Shown: positions 55,969-64,000 of the stretch, one piece after another
Numbering within the stretch: position 1 is the stretch's first letter
How the letters are laid out: the number at the start of each line of letters is the position of its first letter
From: Aegilops tauschii subsp. strangulata
Lineage: Eukaryota; Streptophyta; Magnoliopsida; Poales; Poaceae
Assembly (NCBI RefSeq): GCF_002575655.3
Contig: NC_053037.3
Coordinates: forward strand, 147,199,207-147,263,206
Direction: 5' to 3'
DNA length: 64,000 nt
The notes under the pieces: generated by a model
The model's database searches: none
Told to the model about the DNA's origin: nothing
Seen by the model: only the letters and a program-made list of their open reading frames with translations
Translations under genes and position numbers: made by a program

Positions 55969-57637
55969 GTGATGTCTACTACACAACCTTCTTCTTGTAG
56001 ACGTTGTTGGGCCTCCAAGTGCAGAGGTTTGTAGGATAGTAGCAAGTTTCCCTCAAGTGGATGACCTAAGGTTTATCAATCCGTAGGAGGTGTAGGATGA
56101 AGATGGTCTTTCTCAAACAACCCTGCAACCAAATAACAAAGAGTCTCTTGTGTCCCCAACACACCCAATACAGTGGTAAATTGTATAGGTGCACTAGTTC
56201 GGCGAAGAGATGGTGATACAAGTGCAATATGGATGGTAGATATAGGTTTTTCTAATCTGAAAATATAAAAACAGCAAGGTAACTAATGATAAAAGTGAGC
56301 GTAAACGGTATTGCAATGCTAGGAAACAAGGCCTAGGGTTCATACTTTCACTAGTGCAAGTTCTCTCAACAATAATACATAATTGGATCATATAAATATC
56401 CCTCAACATGCAACAAAGAGTCACTCCAAAGTCACTAATAGTGGAGAACAAACGAAGAGATTATGGTAGGGTATGAAACCACCTAGAAGTTATTCCTTCC
56501 GATCAATCCATTGGGCTATTCCTATAAGTGTCACAAACAGCCCTAGAGTTCGTAGTAAAATAACACCTTAAGACACACATCAACCAAAACCCTAATGTCA
56601 CCTAGATACTCCAATGTCACCTCAAGTATCCGTGGGTATGATTATACGATATGCATCACACAATCTCAGATTCATCAATTCAACCAACACATAGAACCTC
56701 AAAGAGTGCCCCAAAGTTTCTACCGGAGAGTCAAGATGAAAACGTGTGCCAACCCCTATGCATAGGTTCATGGGCGGAACCCGCGAGTTGATCACCAAAA
56801 CATACATCAAGTGGATCACGTGATATCCCATTGTCACCACAGATAAGCACGGCAAGCCATATATCAAGTGTTCTCAAATCCTTAAAGACTCAATCTGATA
56901 AGATTACTTCAAAGGGAAAACTCAATCCATTACAAGAGAGTAGAGGGGGAGAAACATCATAAGATCCAACTATAATAGCAAAGCTCACGATACATCAAGA
57001 TCGTATCACCTCAAGAACACGAGAGAGAGAGAGAGAGATCAAACACATAGCTACTGGTACATACCCTCAGCCCCGAGGGTGAACTACTCCCTCCTCGTCA
57101 TGGAGAGCGCTGGGATGATGAAGATGGCCACCGGTGAGGGATCCCCCTCCGGCAGGGTGCCGGAACAGGCTCCCGATTGGTTTTTGGTGGCTACAGAGGC
57201 TTGCGGCGGCGGAACTCCCGATCTATTCTGTTCTCCGATCGTTTTCGGGTATATGGGTATATATAGGTGAAAGAAGTACGTCAGGGGAGCCACGAGGGGC
57301 CCACGAGGGTGGAGGGCGCGCCCAGCGGGGTGGGCGCCCCCCCCCTGCCTCGTGCCTCCCTCGTTGCTTTCTTGACATGGACTCCAAGTCTCCCGGGTTA
57401 ATTTCCTTCCAAAAATAACTTCTCCAGAAGATTTCTTTCCGTTTCGACTCCGTTTGATATTCCTTTTCTTCGAAACACTGAAACAAGGGAAAAAACAGGA
57501 ACTGGCACTGGGCTCTGGGTCAATAGGTTACTCCCAGAAATAATAATAAAGTGTTTAATAAAGCCCATAAACATCCAGAACAGATAATATAATAGCATGG
57601 AACAATAAAAAATTATAGATACGTTGGAGACGTATCA
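55969..57637 (-). repeat. D 3' LTR (left)
   Basis: 1,669 bp, TGATGTCTACTACAC to GACGTATCA. It contains a (GA)n run (about 57021-57039) and a hairpin-like CCACGAGG (57301-57308) with CCTCGTG (57348-57354), then TATATATA (57258-57265). ORFs are artefacts. Confidence 0.92.
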
Positions 57638-57653
57638 GCATCCCCAAGCTTAA
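57638..57653 (-). other. D polypurine tract
   Basis: TTAAGCTTGGGGATGC on the minus strand adjoins the LTR. Three exact GCATCCCCAAGCTT copies (plus-strand sense) recur inside D. Confidence 0.88.
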
Positions 57654-60450
57654 TTCCTGCTCGTCCTCGAGTAGGTAAATGATAAAAAACAGAATTTTTG
57701 ATGTGGAATGCTACCTAACATATTTATCAATAATATCTTCTTTATTTTGGCAAGAATATTCAGATCCATAAGATTCAAAACAAAAGTTTAATATTGACAT
57801 GAAAATAATAATACTTCAAGCATACTAACAAAGCAATCATGCCTTCTCAAAATAACATGGCCAAAGCAAGCTATCCCTACAAAGTCATATAGTCTGGCTA
57901 TGCTCTATCTTCATCACATAAAATATTTAAATCATGCACAACCCCGATGACAAGCCAAGCAATTGTTTCATACTTTTGATGTTCTCAAACTTTTTCAATC
58001 TTCACGCAATACATGAGCGTGAGCCATGGACATAGCACTATAAGTGGAATAGAATGGTGGTTGTGGAGAAGACAAAAAAGGAGAAGATAGTCTCACATCA
58101 ACTAGGCGTATCAACGGGCTATGGAGGTGCCCACCAATAGATATCAATGTGAGTGAGTAGGGATTGCCATGCAACGGATGCACTAGAGGTATAAGTGTAT
58201 GAAAGCTCAAAAAGAAACTAAGTGGGTGTGCATCCAACTTGCTTGCTCACGAAGACCTAGGGCATTTTGAGGAAGCCCATCATTGGAATATACAAGCCAA
58301 GTTCTATAATGAAAAATTCCCACTAGTATATGAAAGTGACAACATAGGAGACTCTCTATCATGAAGATTATGGTGCTACTCTTAAGCACAAGTGTGGTAA
58401 AAGGATAGTAGCATAGTCCCTTCTCTCTTTTTCTCTCTTTTTTTTGGGACTTCTCTTTTTTTATGGCCTTTCTCTTTTTTTTATTTGGGCTTCTTTGGCC
58501 TCCTTTATTTTTTTCGTCCGGAGTCTCATCCCGACTTGTGGGGGAATCATAGTCTCCATCATCCTTTCCTCACTGGGAAAATGCACTAATAATGATGATC
58601 ATCACACTTTTATTTACTTACAACTCAAGAATTAAAACTCGATACTTAGAACAACAATATTACTCTATGTGAATGCCTCCGGCAGAGTACCGGGATATGC
58701 AATGAACCAAGAGTGACATGTATGAAAGAATTATGAACGGTGGCTTTGCCACAAATACTATGTCAACTACATGACCATGCAAAGAAATATGACAATTATG
58801 AATGTGTCATGATAAACGGAACGGTGGAAAGTTGCATGGCAATATATCTCGGAATGGCTATGAAAATGCCATAATAGGTAGGTATGGTGGCTGTTTTGGG
58901 GAAGATATATATGGTGGGTGTATGATACCGGCGAAAGATGCGCGGTATTTAGAGAGGCTAGCAATGGTGGAAGGGTGAGAGTGCGTATAATCCATGGACT
59001 CAACATTAGTCATAAAGAACTCACATACTTATTGCAAAAATCTGTTAGTTATCGAAACAAAGTACTACGCGCATGCTCCTAGGGGGTAGATTGGTAGGAA
59101 AATACCATCGCTCGTCCCCGACCGCCGCTCATAAGGAAGACAATCAATAAATAAATCATGCTCCGACTTCATCACATAACGGTTCACCATATGTGCATGC
59201 TACGGGAATCACAAACTTTAACACAAGTATCTCTCAAATTCACAACCACCCAATTAGCATGACTCTAATATCACCATCTTCATATCTCAAAACAATCATA
59301 AAGAATCAAACTTCTCTTAGTATTCAATGCACTTTATATGATAGTTTTTATTATATCCCTTTTGGATGCCCATCATATTAGGACTAATTTCATAACCAAA
59401 GCAAATTACCATGCTGTTTAAGACTCTCAAAATAATATAAGTGAAGCATGAGATTTCATCTATTTCTTCAAAATAAAACCACCGTCGTGCTCTAAAAGGA
59501 TATAAGTGAAGCACTAGAGCAAATGACAAACTACTCCGAAAGATATAAGTGAAGGTTAATGAGTAGTCGAATAATTATGTAACTATGTGAAGACTCTCTA
59601 ACATTTAAGAATTTCAGATCTTGGTACTTTATTCAAACTGCAAGCAAAGCTAAATAAAATAAAATGACGCTCCAAGCAAAACACATATCATGTGGTGAAT
59701 AAAAATATAGCTCCAAGTAAAGTTACCGATGAACGAAGACGAAAGAGGGGATGCCATCCGGGGCATCCCCAAGCTTAGGCTCTTGGTCATCCTTTAATAT
59801 TACCTTGGGGTGCCTTGGGCATCCCCAAGCTTAGGCTCTTTCCACTCCTTATTCCATAGTCCATTGAATCTTTACCCAAAACTTGAAAACTTCACAACAC
59901 AAAACTTAACAGAAAACTCGTAAGGTCCGTTAGCAAAAGAAAACAAAACACCACTTCAAGGTACTGTAATTAACTCATTCTTTATTTATATTGGTGTTAA
60001 ACCTACTGTATTCCAACTTCTCTATGGTTTATAAACTATTTTACTAGCCATAGATTCATCTAAATAAGCAAGCAACACAATAAAAACAGAATATGTCAAA
60101 AACAGAACATTCTTTAGTAATCTGTAACTAACGCAAACTTATGGAACTCAAAAAATTCTACAATAAATTGGTGGACCTGAGGAATTTGTCTAGTAATCAT
60201 CTGCAAAAAGAATCAACTAAATATCACTCTCCAGTAAAAAGTTTTAGCTAATCTCGTGAGCGCTAAAGTTTCTGTTTTTTACAACATGATCATAAAGACT
60301 TCACCCAAGTCTTCCCAAAGGTTCTACTTGGCACAAACACTAATTAAAACATGAAACCACCTCTCAACAGAAGCTAGATGGATTATTTATTCCTAAACAG
60401 AACCAAAAAGCAAGAAACTAAAATAAAATTGGGTTGCCTCCCAACAAGCG
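57654..60450 (-). other. D internal non-coding region
   Basis: About 2.8 kb without a supported gene. It has three TATAAGTGAAG copies (about 59435-59555), the hairpin GGGGATGCC/GGCATCCCC (59747-59770), PPT-like copies at 59763-59776 and 59819-59832, and T-rich runs near 58430-58510. It is partly collinear with S 27065-29535. Confidence 0.75.
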
Positions 60451-61260
60451 CTATCGTTTAACGCCCCTAGCTAGGCATGATGATTTCAATGATGCTCGCA
60501 TAAAAGATAAGAATTGAAACATAAAGAGAGCATCATGAAGAATATGACTAGCACATTTAAGTCTAACCCACTTCCTATGCATAGGGATTTTGTGAGCAAA
60601 CAACTTATGGTAACAATAATCAACTAGCATAGGAAGGCAAAACAAGCATAACTTCAAGATTTTAAGCACATAGAGAGGAAACTTGATATTATTGCAATTC
60701 CTACAAGCATATGTTCCTCCCTCATAATAATTTTCAGTAGCATCATGAATGAATTCAACCATATAACCAGAACCTAAAGCATTCTTTTCATGATCTACTT
60801 GCATATAAATTTTATTACTCTCCACGTAAGCAAATTTGTTCTCATCAATAGTAGTGGGAGCAAACTCAACAAAATAACTATCATGTGATTGAAAATTAAG
60901 ATCAAGATGACAAGTTTCATGGTTATCATTATTCTTTATAGCATGCGTGTCATCACAATAATCATCATAGATAGGAGGCATGCTTTCATCATAATAAATA
61001 TTCTCATCAAAACTTGGGGGACTAAACATATCATCTTCATCAAACATAGCATCCCCAAGCTTGTGGCTTTGCATCTCATTAGCATCATGGATATTCATAG
61101 AATTCATACTAACAACATTGCAATCTTGCTCATCATACAAAGATTTAGTGCCAAACATTCTATAGATTTCTTCTTCTAGCACTTGAGCACAATTTTCCTT
61201 CCCATCATTTTCACGAAAGATATTAAAAAGATGAAGCATATGAGGCACCCTTAATTCCAT
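60451..61260 (-). CDS. D ORF: 269-codon acidic protein, unknown
   Basis: Intact ORF at the gag position of an element that otherwise codes nothing. ATG 61260 is the first start after the PBS. N-terminal 130 residues are acidic and rich in Asp, Asn, Met and Tyr (DDMFSPPSFDENIYYDES, MPPIYDDYCDD). A CRNC pair is near residue 185. The C-terminal 80 residues are hydrophobic and basic; KFPLYVLKILKLCLFCLPML could be membrane-associated. A copy of the PPT core (61049-61062) is embedded in it. No gag, protease or RT motif. It stays open in an old, nested element. I know similar hypothetical proteins from wheat but no function. Confidence 0.6.
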   Translation of the reverse strand: MELRVPHMLHLFNIFRENDGKENCAQVLEEEIYRMFGTKSLYDEQDCNVVSMNSMNIHDANEMQSHKLGDAMFDEDDMFSPPSFDENIYYDESMPPIYDDYCDDTHAIKNNDNHETCHLDLNFQSHDSYFVEFAPTTIDENKFAYVESNKIYMQVDHEKNALGSGYMVEFIHDATENYYEGGTYACRNCNNIKFPLYVLKILKLCLFCLPMLVDYCYHKLFAHKIPMHRKWVRLKCASHILHDALFMFQFLSFMRASLKSSCLARGVKR

Positions 61261-61446
61261 TTTTTTGTAGTTTTCTTTTATAATATAAACTAGTGATAAA
61301 ACAAGAAACTAAAAGATTCGATTGCCAGATCTAAAGATATACCTTCAAGCACTCACCTCCCCGGCAACGGCGCCAGAAAAGAGCTTAGTTGACGGGGTGT
61401 GAGTGCCGCTTACCTAGCCTCCCCGGCAACGACTCCAGAAACTGCT
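61261..61446 (-). other. D leader with two primer-binding sites
   Basis: PBS 1, nine bases inside the 5' LTR: 61420-61437, TGGAGTCGTTGCCGGGGA (15 of 18 to tRNA-Asp). PBS 2: 61358-61375, TGGCGCCGTTGCCGGGGA (18 of 18), 71 bases from the LTR. The two units share flanking bases (CCTCC... and ...CCAGAAA). Confidence 0.85.
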
Positions 61447-63025
61447 TGATGTCTACTACACAACCTTCTTCTTGTAGACGTTGTTGGGCCTCCAAGTGCA
61501 GAGGTTTGTAGGATAGTAGCAAGTTTCCCTCAAGTGGATGACCTAAGGTTTATCAATCCATAGGAGGCGTAGGATGAAGGTGGTCTCTCTCAAACAACCC
61601 TGCAACCAAATAACAAAGAGTCTCTTGTGTCCCCAACACACCCAATACAATGGTAAATTGTATAGGTGCACTAGTTCGGCGAAAAGATGGTGATACAAGT
61701 GCAATATGGATGGTAGATATAGGTTTTTGTAATCTGAAAATATAAAAACAGCAAGGTAACTAATGATAAAAGTGAGCGTAAACGGTATTGCAATGCTAGG
61801 AAACAAGGCCTAGGGTTCATACTTTCACTAGTGCAAGTTCTCTCAACAATAATAACATAATTGGATCATATAAATATCCCTCAACATGCAACAAAGAGTC
61901 ACTCCAAAGTCACTAATAGCGGAGAACAAACGAAGAGATTATGGTAGGGTACGAAACCACCTCAAAGTTATTCCTTCCGATCAATCCATTGGGCTATTCC
62001 TATAAGTGTCACAAACAACCCTAGAGTTCATAGTAAAATAACACCTTAAGACACACATCAACCAAAACCCTAATGTCACCTAGATACTCCAATGTCACCT
62101 CAAGTATCCGTGGGTATGATTATACGATATGCATCACACAATCTCAGATTCATCAATTCAACCAACACATAGAACCTCAAAGAGTGCCCCAAAGTTTCTA
62201 CCGGAGAGTCAAGACGAAAACGTGTGCCAACCCCTATGCATAGGTTCATGGGCGGAACCCGCAAGTTGATCACCAAAACATACATCAAGTGGATCACGTG
62301 ATATCCCATTGTCACCACAGGTAAGCATGGCAAGACATATATCAAGTGTTCTCAAATCCTTAAAGACTCAATCTGATAAGATTACTTCAAAGGGAAAACT
62401 CAATTCATTACAAGAGAGTAGAGGGGGAGAAACATCATAGCTACTGGTACATACCCTCAGCCCCGAGGGTGAACTACTCCTTCCTCGTCATGGAGAGCGC
62501 CGGGATGATGAAGATAGCCACCAGTGAGGGATCCCCCCTACGGCAGGGTGCCAGAACAGGGTCCCGATTGGTTTTTGGTGGCTACAGAGGCTTGCGGCGG
62601 CGGAACTCCCGATCTATTCTGTTCTCCGATCGTTTTAGGGTATATGGGTATATGTAGGTGAAATAACTACGTCAGGGGAGACACGAGGGGCCCATGAGGG
62701 TGGAGGGCGCGCCCAGGGGGGTGGGCGCGCCCCCTGCCTCGTGCCTCCCTCGTTGCTTTCTTGACGTGGACTACAAGTCTCCCGGGTTGCTTTCCTTCCA
62801 AAAATAACTTCTCCGAAAGATTTCTTTCTGTTTCGACTCCGTTTGATATTCCTTTTCTTCGAAACACTGAAACAGGGAAAAAACAGGAACTGACACTGGG
62901 CTCTGGGTCAATAGGTTAGTCCCAAAAATAATATAAAAGTGTTTAATAAAGCCCATAAACATCCAGAACAGATAATATAATAGCATGGAAGAATCAAAAA
63001 TTATAGATACGTTGGAGACGTATCA
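61447..63025 (-). repeat. D 5' LTR (right)
   Basis: 1,579 bp, the partner of 55969-57637, ending at 63025 before CCGTG. It lacks about 90 bases that the left copy has at 56956-57047, bounded by CATA in both. Two GGCGCGCC cores (near 62706 and 62723). Confidence 0.92.
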
Positions 63026-63030
63026 CCGTG

Positions 63031-63242
63031 GTATCGAATCCGTCGAAGATCAAGTCTCCGCGGATGTCCGCGACGTAGTTCAAGCTCCCAAATCTGACCT
63101 GATGGCCAGGGGCGTAGCTGTCGATCTGCTCCAGATGGCCAAGCGAGTTAGCCCGCAGTGCAAAGCTGCCGAACATGAAGATCTGTCCGGGGAGGAAGGT
63201 TTCTCTTTGGATAGCATTGTTGTGGACGATTGAAGGAGCCAT
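63031..63242 (-). pseudogene. gag: J gag extreme N-terminus
   Basis: 71 codons from ATG 63242 (MAPSIVHNNAIQRE) to the D insertion, where the frame passes into 55963. The start is close to the PBS. This short region has SFALRANSLGHLEQID. Gag starts here and is split by D. Confidence 0.75.
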
Positions 63243-63270
63243 CGAACCTTTTGGGGACGACACAGTGGAA

Positions 63271-63289
63271 CTCTCAATGAAAGCACCAA
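63271..63289 (-). other. J primer-binding site
   Basis: TTGGTGCTTTCATTGAGAG directly follows the 5' LTR on the minus strand. The TGG start fits a PBS; I cannot assign the tRNA with confidence. Confidence 0.65.
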
Positions 63290-63771
63290 TGTCGGAGTCA
63301 AAACTGGCGGATCTCGGGTAGGGGGTCCCGAACTGTGCGTCTAAGGTCGATGGTAACAGGAGACGGGGGACACAATGTTTACCCAGGCTCGAGCCCTCTC
63401 TATGGAGGTAATACCCTACTTCCTGCTTGATTGATCTTGATGAATATGAGTATTACAAGAGTTGATCTACCACGAGATCGTAATGGCTAAACCTTAAAAG
63501 TCTAGCCTGTATGACTATGGTAATGAGTATCTCTCTCTGTCCGGACTAAGCCCTCCGGTTTATATAGACACCGGGGGGATCTAGGGTTACACAAGGTCGG
63601 TTACAGAGAAAGGAATCTACATATTTGATCGTCAAGCTTGCCTTCCACGCCAAGGAGAGTCCCATCCGGACACGGGTAGAGTCTTCGGTCTTCGTATCTT
63701 CACAGCCCATCAGTCTGGCCCATGGCTAACAGGCCGGACGCCCGAGGACCCCTTAGTCCAGGACTCCCTCA
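63290..63771 (-). repeat. J 5' LTR (right)
   Basis: 482 bp, TGTCGGAGTCAAAACTGG to CAGGACTCCCTCA, followed by TSD CGGCC. Confidence 0.93.
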
Positions 63772-64000
63772 CGGCCTGCTCGTCGAACTTGGTGAGGAGG
63801 GAGTCGAGCATCTTGGTGATGTTGGCATTCCCTTCCTCCATGGCTTCCAAGACCTGCTGCGTTGCGACGGGGGGCTTCGAGGGCGCCGTTGCGCCTGCCT
63901 GAAGGGGATCGAACCCCGCGACGGATTTCGGGCGAGATCCGGCGAGTGGACTCACATCGTGCGCAGTGGATGTTACCGATCCACCCCAAGCTTCAGAAGG
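63772..64000 (-). pseudogene. gag: O gag N-terminus (partial)
   Basis: From the right TSD of J (63772-63776) to the window edge. In the minus strand it encodes a stretch with MEEGNANITKMLDSLLTKFDEQA, a likely coiled coil that continues in 47565 (LRDKQLEAQLSFNNQ). The start codon may lie near 63955 or upstream. O's PBS and 5' LTR are beyond the window. Confidence 0.75.

Larger units (their letters stand above)
55969..63025 (-). mobile_element. D: large non-autonomous gypsy element
   Basis: 7,057 bp with LTRs at 55969-57637 and 61447-63025. PPT and tRNA-Asp-type PBS define the minus orientation. It has no gag, protease, RT or integrase; one 269-codon ORF follows the PBS. Its LTR ends and non-coding motifs are shared with S. 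It was probably mobilised by an autonomous partner. Confidence 0.9.
47566..63771 (-). mobile_element. J: Tat-like gypsy element without RT or integrase
   Basis: 16,206 bp including D (about 9.1 kb without it). LTRs of 481-482 bp (47566-48046 and 63290-63771), TSD CGGCC. Gag and protease read on the minus strand, so the right LTR is the 5' LTR. Protease has DGGS, typical of Tat/Ogre elements. RT, RNase H and integrase are absent. A spliced gene with a 'putative gypsy type transposon' domain lies antisense near the 3' LTR. Confidence 0.9.
32742..64000 (-). mobile_element. O: chromodomain gypsy element split by A2 and J
   Basis: O's pieces are 32742-34073, 44177-47565 and 63772-64000. It has a short 3' LTR (256 bp), PPT, chromodomain, integrase, RNase H, RT, protease and gag. 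Its protein order and short LTR suggest a Reina-like chromovirus. A2 and J are excised cleanly in silico by their TSDs (AGGCG and CGGCC), and the reading frames then continue across both sites. The 5' LTR lies beyond the right end. Confidence 0.87.

Noticed and set aside
58444..58635. Phe-rich possible membrane protein
   Set aside because: T-rich run in D non-coding DNA; no partner in S.

Overview
This window is intergenic plant DNA made of nested LTR retrotransposons. Several LTRs and coding regions are of types I know from the wheat-barley group of grasses (Triticeae), so a Triticeae genome is the best guess. I see no ordinary host gene, no rRNA or tRNA gene, no CRISPR array and nothing bacterial. 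Almost every base can be assigned to one of eleven elements or relics. For most of them the boundaries are fixed by TG...CA termini, 5-bp target-site duplications (TSDs), primer-binding sites (PBS) and polypurine tracts (PPT).

Left half. F (1-1372) is the end of a gypsy LTR inserted in the integrase of A1. A1 (1373-5379, +) is an Athila-like gypsy element: pol C-terminus, a small extra ORF and a complete 3' LTR. A1 is inserted at the start of the gag gene of C1. C1 (5380-9333 plus its split 3' LTR, ending at 21787, +) is a Copia element with many disabling mutations. Its 3' LTR is split by T (10040-20772, -), a complete chromodomain (Tekay/Del-like) gypsy element with TSD TCTTC. C1 is itself inserted in the LTR of C2 (21788-32421, -), a rearranged Copia element of the same family. 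C2 contains S (25468-31822, -), a non-autonomous gypsy element with only a short gag relic. W (32422-32722) is a fragment of a different Copia LTR, and G (32723-32741) may be a 19-bp gypsy LTR relic.

Right half. O (32742 to beyond 64000, -) is a chromodomain gypsy element with a 256-bp LTR. It is broken by two insertions. A2 (34074-44176, -, TSD AGGCG) is a complete Athila-like element inside O's integrase. J (47566-63771, -, TSD CGGCC) is a Tat-like element inside O's gag. J lacks RT, RNase H and integrase, and it carries a six-exon gene on the strand opposite to gag. J's gag is in turn split by D (55969-63025, -, TSD TCGTG/CCGTG), a large non-autonomous gypsy element with one unusual 269-codon ORF.

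How the parts relate. The autonomous families (A1/A2, T, C1/C2, O) encode gag, protease, RT, RNase H and integrase, and every pol gene here carries stops, frameshifts or deletions. S and D lack pol but share a tRNA-Asp-type PBS with A2, so they probably depended on enzymes from Athila-like partners. The most interesting material is accessory: a conserved coiled-coil ORF behind a TATA box and a GC-rich hairpin that copies each Athila element's own LTR hairpin; the antisense spliced gene of J; the leader ORF of T; the ORF and doubled PBS of D; and recurring non-coding motifs shared by S, D and the Athila elements.
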